From the NCBI GenBank assembly GCA_018136815.1, contig CM030935.1, forward strand, positions 4,822,999 to 4,886,998: DNA of 64,000 nucleotides, written 5' to 3'. Below the pieces are notes generated by a model that was not told the origin of the DNA, made no database searches, and was given only the letters and a program-made list of their open reading frames with translations. Position numbers and translations under genes: made by a program. Position 1 is the first letter of the stretch, and the number at the start of each line of letters is the position of its first letter. This document shows positions 32,155 through 42,136 of the stretch, piece by piece. Origin of the DNA: Isochrysis galbana. Its lineage: Eukaryota; Haptophyta; Isochrysidales; Isochrysidaceae.

Positions 32155-32306
32155 CTTCACGACGAGAGCCCCCCCCCCCCCCCCCCCCCCCCGTTGCTTT
32201 TTCTTGGTGAGTCGCCCGACGTAGGTCGGTCCGCCTCACTGGGTTTTCCCTCATTGTAACTTGTGGGGAGTTGGAACGGGAGCCGGGGGTTTGCGAGGGG
32301 GGAGAC
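32155..32306. repeat. Right arm of inverted repeat, part 1 (split by chromovirus)
   Basis: Complement of about 31306-31440. The chromovirus is inserted at its end, and the arm continues at 43170 after the target duplication GAGAC. Confidence 0.6.
32302..32306. repeat. Target site duplication GAGAC (left)
   Basis: Identical to 43170-43174; marks the chromovirus insertion site. Confidence 0.85.
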
Positions 32307-33639
32307 TGTCGAGTCGAGCGGAGCCGGAGGGCTCTGAGCCACTCCGTCGCGAGCAGCACCGGCGGCTAGCGCGGCGCTTTGGCCCTCCTCCCCACCGGGA
32401 GTCGGATGAATGAAATTCTGGACTGGGTCGGGCAACCCCATTTGGGTGTCTGGACGGGGAACGAACGGCGAACGAAGGGCTGTGGGGCGGCGAGGCGCTC
32501 CTAGCGGCCCTAGTGTGATGGGTTGTAAGAGATTGTTAGACCTACAAAGAACTCTTCCCTCAGGGAGGGAGCCTAGGCTGCTTGAGTGCAGCGACGCAGC
32601 GAACAACGACGGACAACGAGGCTGAGAACAACAGGTTACACCGACTCACGAACACACCGGAATCATTCACCCAAACAAAGCAAATTATCAAGCAACCGCG
32701 ACCCCAAATCACCGATAACTCAAACACGTCGCGAGAGACGGAGAGAGAGAGCGAGAGAGAGAGAGAGACTCCGCAGCGACGGCCGGAGCGTGTCTCCGTT
32801 GTAACTTCCCACGTAGCGGAGAGTCCGAAGGGTAGCGTCCTGTCGCGCGACCACGGCGATCACTTTGGATACAGATCGCAACGAGATATCTTCACGACAG
32901 AGGAAATCTTGCCGTTGAGCGTGAACCTTCTAGACGCTTCTAACGAACAACCCTGAGTAGCAACCAAGGGGAAGAAACACCAAAGGGGCCAAGGGCTTGC
33001 ATGTAGCTTGCATCAAGGGGAAAGATTCCCTCACCTAGGAAGCGAACCTACACCGGTCTCCAAGGGGAGATGGCAAATTAAACCTCAAATCTCTCGAGCG
33101 GATAGAGCAACCGACTCGCTCGCCAAAACCTTGACCGAGAAGAAAGAAGCAAGGACCTACAAGCCAAGGGTAGCGGACCTAGGGAATGTGAGAGGAAATT
33201 TCCGAACGCCAAGACGAACGCCAAACGCCGAACGCGGGAAGGCAACGAAACCCTAACCAGGCCAAGCAGAACCTACGAAGAACAGGCCTGGACAACAACG
33301 AAAGTCAGCAGGTCCCAAGAAAGAACCGGAACCCAACAAGAAACGACAAGCCTTGCAAGAAGCTAAACAAGCCTTCACAAGGTAACCTGAGAGCCTGAGA
33401 CAAGCGCGCAGCGAGTGACAGGCGACCTGGCTCCTTTGGGTCAAGATTACCCGAAAGGAGGAAACCTGGAATCTAGACCTGACAAACAGGCTAGAAGGAA
33501 CGAAACGAGAACCCGAATTCTAGATCGCTAGGGACGAACCCTACCAACCTAGATGTACCTGAGCTTCACCGTGTGGCCGCACGGCGAAGGACCTGGAAAC
33601 AAGAGCCTGGAAATCGCATCATCTAAGATGAATGCGACA
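32307..33639 (-). repeat. 3' LTR of the chromovirus
   Basis: 1333 bp, nearly identical to 41837-43169. It also contains a copy of the first about 100 codons of gag (from 32606), which here reads out into flanking DNA and stops at 32157. Confidence 0.93.
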
Positions 33640-33649
33640 CCCCCCGACT
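33640..33649 (-). promoter_or_regulatory. Polypurine tract of the chromovirus
   Basis: Minus-strand AGTCGGGGGG directly before the 3' LTR. The same tract occurs before the 3' LTR of the small element at 52065 and before an LTR-like scar near 31982 on the other strand. Confidence 0.7.
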
Positions 33650-34016
33650 AAGATCGAGACGTCTCCCGATGTCGAGCGGTGAACCTGGAAACAGAGACCT
33701 GGAACTTGGAACCTGAGCTGACCAGAGGTCAGAATCGGAACAAGAAGCAACGAAACATAGCGAGCGAAACGTGGAGACAAGAACACCCTTTGGATCCAAA
33801 GCGAGCACGAAATCGGCGGCTTAACGCGGCGGCCTCTTTCGTACGCACTGCCCCACCCACTTCTCCCTTTTACAGGAGCTTTGCTCGGGTGTTGCGCCGG
33901 GTGTAGAGCGCAGGCAGCACGCGTTCATCACCTCCATGATTCGCTCTTGAACTCGGAGCCCTAGCCGAGGCGTGGGGCTAGCCTAGAGGGACGGGTCCCT
34001 TACCCAAGACATGGGA

Positions 34017-37000
34017 TCAACGGGAGTGGAGCCTGGAGCGAGTGCGCGAAGACGGCGCATCGAGAACGGGAGGAAGAGGAGTATCCCTGGCCGACGAAGA
34101 AGTTGCTTCCGGGGACTCAACATCTTCTGGACAAGTCTCCTCGACGGAGCGATCATAATCATCAAGCAAATCAGAACAACGACGGAGCAACTCGGAACGA
34201 GGCTCCCAGGTGGCTTCTCGAATAGAATAGCCACGCCACTTCACGAGGTACTCGATAGAATCGCCATGGCTACGACGATCGAGCAACTTTTCAACGATGT
34301 ACTCGTCGTCAGCCAGCGGCTCTTCATCAACGAAAGTATGATACGGCCGGAGGTTCGAGATATGCACCTCCTCCTTGACTAACCGGTTCTCCAAATCACG
34401 GAGTCGGTACCTAGTGTCGGACAGAGCCTCTACGACGCGGTAGGGACCCGAGTAGATGAATTGCAACTTGTTGGCATGGCCTGGTAATCGCATGCAGACG
34501 CGATCCCCAGGTTCGAAACGAGCTGGTCTTTGAGACTTGATGGTAGCGTCACGGACTGACTCAGCCTGAGCGGCTAGGGTAGCCTCGAGAGCGCTGGACC
34601 AAGAGAGGCGGAGGCTCGCATTGAGCCTGGATGCGTACGAGCGAACGTCGGCGGACGCCGCCTCGAGAGCAGTTGGCGAAACAGACTTCGGATCAGAGAG
34701 TTGAGCGGGCAGACGCAGCTCACGCCCAAAGATCAAAGACGCTGGAGACCGGGAGGTAACACGACCGGAAGAAGCCCTCAACGAGAGGAGTAGGAACGGC
34801 AAATGGTCGACCCAATGACCGCCACCCTCGTTCGAGGCGCGCATCAAACGAATGAGCGTTTGCTGAGCGCGTTCGACGAAGCCTACACCCTCATGTCGAT
34901 ACGGCTCTGTACTCGACAAATCAGTCCCGGTGAGCTCCAGAATACGCGAAACAAGAACCGAACAAAGATTCGAACCGGCGTCGGTCCGAAGCTGCCTAGG
35001 GACTCCATAACGCGTCACAATCAAGCGGATGAACATGTCCAAGGCTACTTCCGACGAAGGATCCCCATTCGAAGGCTCAGCCTCAATCCATCGAGTGAGC
35101 GAGTCGATGAAGACGACCAGCTTGTCGTAACCCGAGACTCCAGGCACGAAGTTGTGAGTGGGAGCCAGTGAGAGCACGTCGCAGTAGACCACATCAAAGG
35201 GGTAGGTACCCACGGAGAGACCGGAGGGCGACGCTAGAGCCCTAGGTAGCGGCTTGGCGAGGGTGCACTCGTGGCATTCCCGGACGTAGGACGCAACGTC
35301 GGAAGACATGCCAGGCCAGTATACCCGAGTACGAAGAAGACCGGACATACGAGAAACTCCAAGGTGACCGGAGCGATCGTGGTAGGCAAAGAGGTAGCGA
35401 GACCGCAACAAGGGCGGAACATAGAGCACTAGCGAGTCCGGGTCGGTGGAGTCAAGGACGGTGCGATAGTAGACGAGCCCATCGTGAACGACGAAACGGC
35501 GAAACATCTTGGATTGCTGAGCGGGAACGGGAGCGGGAGCGACAGGACTGGAACACGAATCATCGTCGGCAACGGGGCCTGAGGCGGCGGCCGGCGGAGG
35601 CGACCCTTGGCCTGATGGCTCGTGATTGACCGTCTCTCCTGAACCTAGGAGTAGCTCTACGAACGGATCTTCCGCCAGGGCCGCTCTCATCTCTTCGGAA
35701 GTCGGCGTACCCGGGGCCAAATAACTAGACTGGATGGCGGGCCCGGAATCGGAGGCTCGACGACGAGATCGGTCCAAGGCTTGAAGCCCTCGCGCCGTAG
35801 CTACGGAGCGCGTGATGGCAGCCACCGGATGGGACCGTTCCTGCTCGGCTAGAGACTCTGAGCCAGGCTCACGTACCGCTAGCGGCGCTGGGCCGGCGAG
35901 TGGTTCGTCTTCGTGTTCCGGCTCCAGGGATGCTAGCCGGGAGAGCCCGTCAGCATCCTGATGAACAGCTCCTGGTTTATGTTCGACATCGAACCGGTAC
36001 TCAGCCAACTTGAGAGCCCACCGAGTCAGCCGAGAGGCTGGCCCACCGGCTACTTGATCCTTCATCGTATGCAGCCATCGCAGTGCGGAGTGGTCGACGA
36101 CTAACTTGAACCGACGCCCCCAAAGGTAGGGTCGCCAATTTCGGATGGATTCCAGGGCAGCCAAGAGTTCAATCTCGGTCACCGTCCAATGGCGTTCGGC
36201 CGAGGTGAGACTGCGAGCGTAATACCCAACGACTCGTTCACGGTTATCGTCTCCTAGCTGCGAGAGGATGCCGGCGATACCCAACTTGCTAGCCCCATCG
36301 GTCTTGACGATGAAGGGCCGATCATCCCTGGGTGGAGTCAAGACGGGCTCCGAAGTGATCGCTGTCTTGAGCTCTTGGATAGCTCGGCGACACTCCTCGG
36401 ACTGGGACTCCTTTGCCACGTCGCAGCCCTTCCGCGTGAGAGCAGTGAGGGGAGCAGCCTTAGCGGCGAATTGGCGAATGAATCGACGATAGTAGGAGCA
36501 AAGGCCGAGGAAAGATCGAACCGCTTCCAAGGAGTTGATGGATGACGGGTCGATGTCGGCGACAGCTGCGACCTTCTTCGGGTCCATCTTGAGACCTTCC
36601 CTCGAGACAACGTGACCGAGGTACTCCGTAGAGGTGGCAAAGAAGACACACTTGGACATCTTGCAGGTCAGGCCGGCCCACTCTAGCCGCTCGAGAACTA
36701 GGTCTAGCCGGTGAAGCATTTGCTCGAACGAAGCCTGTGCTCTGGCCTCTTCGGAAGGTCCCACGCCCGTTGACCAGATGCCCACATCATCGAGGTAAGG
36801 CATGCAGATCTCCCACGCTAGCGCACCGAGAACGATGTCCATCAAGCGGCACATGTAGGAGGGACCTGATTGGATGCCGAACGGTAGAAAGTTGAACTCG
36901 TATTTGCCACGGTGGGTAGTGAAAGCGGTGATATGTTTGTGCGACTCTTTGATCGGGATGCCCCAAAAACCAGAGGCTAAATCGAGAGTACATAAAAAGA

Positions 37001-37730
37001 GAGAACTGAGCGGCCCTTGGCCGGACGCTAGCCTATCAATAGCCTCTACAATGAGGGGTAGAGGGCTATCCTCGACGCGTAGCTTGGCGTTCGTGTCGCG
37101 GTAGTCCACGCAGAATCGAACGGAGCCATCTTTCTTGCTGACCAGGACTACTCGGGAAGCCCAAGCCGAATTTGACTTGCGAATAATGCCGGCGGCTTCC
37201 ATCTTGGCTACCTCCTCTTCTATGATGAGCTCGCCTGCGCGGCCCACTCTAGACGGAGCGTGCCGGTGAGGAACAGCGCCGGGGTTGAGTGGCAACTCCA
37301 CCTCGAGAACGTGCGTATGGTTTGGAGCCCCCGGGTGCAACGCGAAAGCTTTGATGCGCCGGGCCAAGAGTTGGCGTACTTCTTCTCGTTGATCGTCGGA
37401 AAGAAGCCGGTCTGGATCGATGGTGGCTGAGTCGAGTAGAGATCGTTGCTCCTCGCTCAGCGCGGTGACAGGGTCACCATCCCCCTCGCTTCCAGTCGGA
37501 GTCCAGCCCCGGTGCAACTTGAAACGCACCTGGAGCGAAGCTATCGGATGCAGAGACGGCAGGGTCAGCGCATTGACCCCGGTGTGGACGATCGTCACTG
37601 GCAACTCACCGCCGACAAATACGTGCACGGCGGATGCGCGACCACGAGGTCCCAACCGAGATTTTGAATGTGAAGAGCATCTCCGCAGAAGTGGGGAATG
37701 TAGTCGATCTCCGACGGTCGTAGATCGCAC
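34017..37730 (-). CDS. pol: Chromovirus Pol: RT, RNase H, integrase, chromodomain
   Basis: 1237 codons open from 37730 with no early ATG; in the -1 frame relative to the upstream frame and overlapping it by 136 nt. RT spans about residues 140-420 with catalytic Asp in CTLDLASGFW (about 250) and the YLDDV box (about 312-316). RNase H follows with FIVKTDGASKLGIAGIL and VVDHSALRWL. Integrase has the HHCC finger (YHDRSGHLG ... CHECTLAK) and D,D,E residues in VVYCDVL, QLRTDAGSN and VGFVERAQQ. Near the C-terminus EYIVEKLLDRR..IEYLVKWRGY..TWEP is a chromodomain, which typically steers integration to marked chromatin. No canonical DTG/DSG protease motif is seen; VTIVHTGVNAL at about residue 46 has His where Asp is expected. 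All catalytic residues otherwise look intact. Confidence 0.93.
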   Translation of the reverse strand: MRSTTVGDRLHSPLLRRCSSHSKSRLGPRGRASAVHVFVGGELPVTIVHTGVNALTLPSLHPIASLQVRFKLHRGWTPTGSEGDGDPVTALSEEQRSLLDSATIDPDRLLSDDQREEVRQLLARRIKAFALHPGAPNHTHVLEVELPLNPGAVPHRHAPSRVGRAGELIIEEEVAKMEAAGIIRKSNSAWASRVVLVSKKDGSVRFCVDYRDTNAKLRVEDSPLPLIVEAIDRLASGQGPLSSLFLCTLDLASGFWGIPIKESHKHITAFTTHRGKYEFNFLPFGIQSGPSYMCRLMDIVLGALAWEICMPYLDDVGIWSTGVGPSEEARAQASFEQMLHRLDLVLERLEWAGLTCKMSKCVFFATSTEYLGHVVSREGLKMDPKKVAAVADIDPSSINSLEAVRSFLGLCSYYRRFIRQFAAKAAPLTALTRKGCDVAKESQSEECRRAIQELKTAITSEPVLTPPRDDRPFIVKTDGASKLGIAGILSQLGDDNRERVVGYYARSLTSAERHWTVTEIELLAALESIRNWRPYLWGRRFKLVVDHSALRWLHTMKDQVAGGPASRLTRWALKLAEYRFDVEHKPGAVHQDADGLSRLASLEPEHEDEPLAGPAPLAVREPGSESLAEQERSHPVAAITRSVATARGLQALDRSRRRASDSGPAIQSSYLAPGTPTSEEMRAALAEDPFVELLLGSGETVNHEPSGQGSPPPAAASGPVADDDSCSSPVAPAPVPAQQSKMFRRFVVHDGLVYYRTVLDSTDPDSLVLYVPPLLRSRYLFAYHDRSGHLGVSRMSGLLRTRVYWPGMSSDVASYVRECHECTLAKPLPRALASPSGLSVGTYPFDVVYCDVLSLAPTHNFVPGVSGYDKLVVFIDSLTRWIEAEPSNGDPSSEVALDMFIRLIVTRYGVPRQLRTDAGSNLCSVLVSRILELTGTDLSSTEPYRHEGVGFVERAQQTLIRLMRASNEGGGHWVDHLPFLLLSLRASSGRVTSRSPASLIFGRELRLPAQLSDPKSVSPTALEAASADVRSYASRLNASLRLSWSSALEATLAAQAESVRDATIKSQRPARFEPGDRVCMRLPGHANKLQFIYSGPYRVVEALSDTRYRLRDLENRLVKEEVHISNLRPYHTFVDEEPLADDEYIVEKLLDRRSHGDSIEYLVKWRGYSIREATWEPRSELLRRCSDLLDDYDRSVEETCPEDVESPEATSSSARDTPLPPVLDAPSSRTRSRLHSR

Positions 37731-39253
37731 GTCGCGACGTGCGCTCCGGCGAGTAGGAACATCGAAGACACGACCCCGCTAGCTTCACCGACGACTAGAA
37801 CGCGGGGTGGAGGAATCCCCTCGGCCGCGTCGAGCGTCACGGCGTCGTGGATCGCCGCTAACTCAGCGCAAAGCTCGTCAAAATGCGTCGGCAGTACGGC
37901 AGAGGGTGATGAATGAGTGCTCGCGTGCGGCCGCCGCACGGCTAGAGCAGCTTCGGCGAGATGGCGGGGCAAGATGACGGAGGAACCGCTAGCCCGGGCA
38001 CGGGAGGCGGCTAACATTTGGAGCTCGCGCGTAGGGGCGCGGGCAGTTGCAGTAGACTTGGCGGCCGAGGAACAACCAACCACGGCGATCCGGTGGATGG
38101 CCTCGGCAACGGAATTCAGGGGAAGGAGGTCGTCGCCCTCGAGTTTCGGTGGGCTAGACCTGAAGGGGGTTGGCTCCGGCGGGCGATCCCTGGAACGGGG
38201 ATCCTCCGGAGAGCCGAGAGAAAGAGGAGACGCCGGCGTCCGTATGGTGCGCGACGAGGGATCGTAGTCGACGGCCCCTGCGTCTCCCGAGTCTGCGGTG
38301 GCCACGGCGTGAGCGCGGAAAGCCGCAGCTCCCTTGGAACCTTCATCTTCATTGACTCCGGAAGCCGACCCTTCCGGGTCGGGAACCAGATCAGAAACGA
38401 GAACGGGTGCAACTTCGAGACGAGAGAATGAACACGACGACGGAGAAATATAACGAACCGGGGAGAGAGGTGAAGAGGAGACACTAGTCTCCGCCTCAAC
38501 AGCACGAGAACCTACGGTAGACAACGACGATTCGTCCGCAGAGCGGCTCCGGCTATGGCCCTTGGGAGAGAGGTCTCCAGTGGGGTCCCGCCGGGAAAGA
38601 GCAGAAACAGGTAAAGCAGCAACAACGTTTTCGGACGCGGCAGCGGCCACGTCGGACCTATCCATAGAACCTAGAGCAGAAGATGATACCGAGTCGACAG
38701 CCCTCGAGGGCTTCACAACTGATTGTTTACGAAACGAAGAGACCGAAGACGCGTCGAATCCACCTAGCCCACCCCCTTGGGCAGGGCCGTCGGGGGGTGA
38801 ATCCAGGGATGAAGATGCGTCGAAAGACCTAGGCGAATTTGAAGAAACCGAAGACAGCATAGTATCCGTAGAAATAGATTCCAAGAGGGGCAGCGAGCGA
38901 GAATCGGCCCCTAACATCCTAATAGCGTGCGGAGTAATAGAAGAACTTGTAGACGTACACGAATTTCGGAGAGTCGGGTCGCGACTATCTCCGGGGCAAA
39001 CCTGTTTCCAGGAGCCCGGGTCAAGTGTCGACTCCGGCTTCCGAGATAGCCGTTCGGCGGGGGCTTCAGCCGGCGAGGCGGCTCCCACCGTCGAGGACTG
39101 AATAGAGCTAGAGACAGGGGGAGAATCGCCGCGTTGACAGCTCTTCTCCCCAAGCGGCGTAGGGATCGGATCGGGATGGTGGTGGTGGCGTTCGGGCCCA
39201 CCGCCCGCGATGTTCTCCGCCAGGGTTTGAAGGACGGGGACCCCGCCGGACCC
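37595..39253 (-). CDS. Second chromovirus frame: Ser-rich linker plus half methyltransferase domain
   Basis: This frame is in phase with gag and follows its single TAG stop (39254-39256) without another stop until 37595 (552 codons). Most of it is Ser/Ala/Pro-rich, low complexity. Codons 37808-37595 encode RVLVVGEASGVVSSMFLLAG, a CDLRPSE segment, then CGD and GWDLVVAHPPCTYLS. This is the motif I, acidic strand and PPC block of phage-like DNA cytosine methylases of the C-E-x-SG ... WD.. IAHPPCTYL type. The domain ends a few residues after PPCTYLS, so the rest of a methylase is missing. It cannot be a full enzyme as read; it may bind DNA or SAM, or be a relic. The position occupied is where Ty3 elements carry protease. 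Confidence 0.7.
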   Translation of the reverse strand, partial: GSGGVPVLQTLAENIAGGGPERHHHHPDPIPTPLGEKSCQRGDSPPVSSSIQSSTVGAASPAEAPAERLSRKPESTLDPGSWKQVCPGDSRDPTLRNSCTSTSSSITPHAIRMLGADSRSLPLLESISTDTMLSSVSSNSPRSFDASSSLDSPPDGPAQGGGLGGFDASSVSSFRKQSVVKPSRAVDSVSSSALGSMDRSDVAAAASENVVAALPVSALSRRDPTGDLSPKGHSRSRSADESSLSTVGSRAVEAETSVSSSPLSPVRYISPSSCSFSRLEVAPVLVSDLVPDPEGSASGVNEDEGSKGAAAFRAHAVATADSGDAGAVDYDPSSRTIRTPASPLSLGSPEDPRSRDRPPEPTPFRSSPPKLEGDDLLPLNSVAEAIHRIAVVGCSSAAKSTATARAPTRELQMLAASRARASGSSVILPRHLAEAALAVRRPHASTHSSPSAVLPTHFDELCAELAAIHDAVTLDAAEGIPPPRVLVVGEASGVVSSMFLLAGAHVATCDLRPSEIDYIPHFCGDALHIQNLGWDLVVAHPPCTYLSAVSCQ

Positions 39254-42136
39254 CTACTGAGGCTTAACCCGGACCATCGAGCGAAGAAGCTTATGAATGT
39301 GCTCGTCCGATCCACACTCTCCGCAGCCAGCCTCACACAGAAAGCGAATATATGGCTGACAGATGACGGGGTTGTGAGCACCGTCTCCCGTGCCATATTT
39401 CCAGGCTTCGCTGGCTGGAGTGCCAGGAGGAGCGTGAGGTCGGAAAGCGCAGAAGGCACAGCCGTTTTCGTTCGTCCATTCGGTGATTCCCCTATTGATA
39501 TCGTCCGTCCGTGGAGTTTCCATTGAATTATCGGCCGGTCGGCACTTTGCTAGCGCCGCCGAGACCCTTGGGTGCTTGGCATAGCCTGCTACGGCCCAGA
39601 AGGGGGCTCGGGCCCGATTCCAAAGCTCGGGCGTCCACCGGGATACGCCCAAATCGGGCGGTAGCCCTTGGCCGTTCGCCGGCGGATCGCAGCGACGGCT
39701 GGGCGACCGAGACGAGCCTCCCTTTCGACCCGGTGGATCGGTCAGTATAGCCGGCAACGGTGAGTTGGAGTGGTAACTTGCCGGCGGTGCAGCAGCCCGA
39801 TAATCAGGCTTCGAAGCAGGCGAATGTCCCTGTCCGCGAAGAGCTTCCGCCACGGTAGCTTGGACGGCCGCCTGCACGGCGGCAACCATGTCCGTGGTCG
39901 AAGCGGTCTTCTGGGACGAGGAAGTCTCGTTCTTTGCCTCGCCTGAGGCCTTAGTGCGTACGCTAGCCACGGTTTGCTTCGTCAAGGGCCGGGATTGATG
40001 ACGCTTCACCCGGGCCTGCTCGTAAGGGCTGAGGTACCGTTGGCAGAGGTTGACGCACGAGAGCGCCGACCGACCTAGCTCGTGGTTCTCTACGCGGAAA
40101 CGAGTCTCCGCGAGCACCTCCGCAAATTTAATAGCATTATCGACGCCGCGCTGAGGATCAACCTTATCGTTCCGGATGATTTCTTCGAACCTCTGGTTGA
40201 TCTCATGGGCCATGTTTGGATGATCCCACACGTTGGTGGAGTCAACCGCGGAATCGCCAAGCTTGCGGATGTAGGCGCGAACCAAATTCTTGCTGAGCTC
40301 ACATAGATCAGCGCCGGCCTCGCGCTCCCTCATGCGGTCCCACTCCATCGACGCCGAGTCTTTCGCGAAACCATCGGCCCCGTTTGCGAAGGTCCCGTCG
40401 CATTTGCGAAGAAGGACGTCAGCAGCGAGGACAGGGTTGAAAGCGAGAGCGCGATCCTCCACTAGATCAAGGAGGAAGGCGAAGATGCGGGAATTGCCGC
40501 TGGAATTGGCGCCGGCTGCCGCGAGGAGGGAGGTAAATATTTCGCGATGATCGCAGCCGAGCGCTAGTGCCCGCTCCAACGGCTTGATGAGCGTGAGTCG
40601 AAATTCGTTCCAGGCTGTTGCCGCCGTTTGCACGTTATCGGAGGCGAGGGCCTTTGGGAAGCGGAGCTCCGAAAGCTCTTTGCCCATCCTGACCTGATGG
40701 TGAAGGGTTTGCTCGGCTGAAAAGCGGCTACGCACCCATTTGAGCAAGTGGTCCTCCTCCATGAAAATTCGGCAATGCCAAACGTTGCCCGCCAGGGAGA
40801 GGTTGCTCTTCAAAATGGTGTGGATGAGCTCATGCTCGTCGGAGTCGCGGTAAAGTGCGGCCAGATCGCGTGAGGGCAGGGCGAGGAGATTTTTCCACTC
40901 GCTTACAACTGCCTCTCGCTCATCCATCCCCACCGCAAGGCAGGGGTCGCGAGGGTGGCGGAACGGCACCATCGGGGTCGGGCCCCGGTAAAGGCTCTGA
41001 TCCTGGCGGCGGGGTTCCGATTTGGAGGTCGGGTACGCCGACCGTGGAACCCTAGAAGCCGGAGAGGCGTGGCCCTTTGGGTCTAGAGCAGGAGGCTCGC
41101 CCATGGGTGGTTCCCTCTGAACCGGCCTAGCAGAATCCGCAGCCGCCTCGGTCCGATCCATGGACGGACTTGAAGCGGGCTCTTGGCGGGCTTGGAGTAG
41201 CTGAGTCAGGGCTTTGAACCCTGCTTCAACTTGATCCCGGAGAAGCCCCTCCCTCGCCTCTGCCGCGGCAAGGGATGACTGCAGGCGCTCCACAGCCCCT
41301 TTTAGGGTGTTGGTCTGCGCTTGAAGCCTTGCCATTTCCGCATCCTGACGCGCCGCGGCCGTCTCGATCGGGGTGATCTCTTGATCAAGGACCCCTTTTG
41401 ATGACGGCGGGGCATAGTCCCGGTAGGCGGGGCTTCGGAAGCTGATCCCCTCCCCTTCACCGACCTCAGACTCATCATCTCGAAGGTGAGGAGGTGGGTC
41501 AAACTGAATCAGAGGGAGGGGGCCTTCCTCCACCTCATTGGCCAGCTCAGCGGCACTGAAGTTGGCCTCATGTGGGAGAGGGTCATGCTCCACCATGGCC
41601 CACTGTAATTGCACCCGGTGGGTGCCGAAGGCAGCGGACGGAGGCTCGCCATCCGACACGAGCTGGTCGGAGCCAATCATGGGGATAGCAGCCGGAGTGA
41701 TGGGTGGCATTGGCGCAGCCTCAGTGGTCGTGGGATCACTCGGGAACCCCTCGGGAACAGAAGCTGCAGCGGGCAGAGAAGGTTCCCTGAGGGGTTCCTC
41801 CTCTGCGGCCGAGGACGTGAGCTTTGATTTCGTGCTTGTCGAGTCGAGCGGAGCCGGAGGGCTCTGAGCCACTCCGTCGCGAGCAGCACCGGCGGCTAGC
41901 GCGGCGCTTTGGCCCTCCTCCCCACCGGGAGTCGGATGAATGAAATTCTGGACTGGGTCGGGCAACCCCATTTGGGTGTCTGGACGGGGAACGAACGGCG
42001 AACGAAGGGCTGTGGGGCGGCGAGGCGCTCCTAGCGGCCCTAGTGTGATGGGTTGTAAGAGATTGTTAGACCTACAAAGAACTCTTCCCTCAGGGAGGGA
42101 GCCTAGGCTGCTTGAGTGCAGCGACGCAGCGAACAA
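39254..42136 (-). CDS. gag: Chromovirus Gag-like protein
   Basis: 960 residues from the ATG at 42136, which lies within the 5' LTR; the frame crosses the LTR boundary at about codon 100. The N-terminal 300 residues are Pro/Ser/Glu rich, followed by a coiled-coil-like stretch (residues about 275-330) and a helical capsid-like region (WNEFRLTLIKPLERALALG, LVRAYIRKLGDSAVDSTNVW, RVENHELGRSALSC). The C-terminus has a Cys/His cluster, CAFCAFRPHAP ... CQPYIRFLCEAGCGECG ... HIH, which may replace the usual CCHC knuckle. The frame ends in CAG TAG GGG. Confidence 0.8.
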   Translation of the reverse strand: MFAASLHSSSLGSLPEGRVLCRSNNLLQPITLGPLGAPRRPTALRSPFVPRPDTQMGLPDPVQNFIHPTPGGEEGQSAALAAGAARDGVAQSPPAPLDSTSTKSKLTSSAAEEEPLREPSLPAAASVPEGFPSDPTTTEAAPMPPITPAAIPMIGSDQLVSDGEPPSAAFGTHRVQLQWAMVEHDPLPHEANFSAAELANEVEEGPLPLIQFDPPPHLRDDESEVGEGEGISFRSPAYRDYAPPSSKGVLDQEITPIETAAARQDAEMARLQAQTNTLKGAVERLQSSLAAAEAREGLLRDQVEAGFKALTQLLQARQEPASSPSMDRTEAAADSARPVQREPPMGEPPALDPKGHASPASRVPRSAYPTSKSEPRRQDQSLYRGPTPMVPFRHPRDPCLAVGMDEREAVVSEWKNLLALPSRDLAALYRDSDEHELIHTILKSNLSLAGNVWHCRIFMEEDHLLKWVRSRFSAEQTLHHQVRMGKELSELRFPKALASDNVQTAATAWNEFRLTLIKPLERALALGCDHREIFTSLLAAAGANSSGNSRIFAFLLDLVEDRALAFNPVLAADVLLRKCDGTFANGADGFAKDSASMEWDRMREREAGADLCELSKNLVRAYIRKLGDSAVDSTNVWDHPNMAHEINQRFEEIIRNDKVDPQRGVDNAIKFAEVLAETRFRVENHELGRSALSCVNLCQRYLSPYEQARVKRHQSRPLTKQTVASVRTKASGEAKNETSSSQKTASTTDMVAAVQAAVQATVAEALRGQGHSPASKPDYRAAAPPASYHSNSPLPAILTDPPGRKGGSSRSPSRRCDPPANGQGLPPDLGVSRWTPELWNRARAPFWAVAGYAKHPRVSAALAKCRPADNSMETPRTDDINRGITEWTNENGCAFCAFRPHAPPGTPASEAWKYGTGDGAHNPVICQPYIRFLCEAGCGECGSDEHIHKLLRSMVRVKPQ

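Noticed and set aside
37560-37620. VTIVHTGVNAL as an aspartic protease active site in Pol
   Set aside because: The catalytic Asp is His and the context is too short; not enough to call a protease.
37595-37730. Classical -1 slippery heptamer
   Set aside because: No XXXYYYZ sequence was found in the overlap; frameshift mechanism left open.
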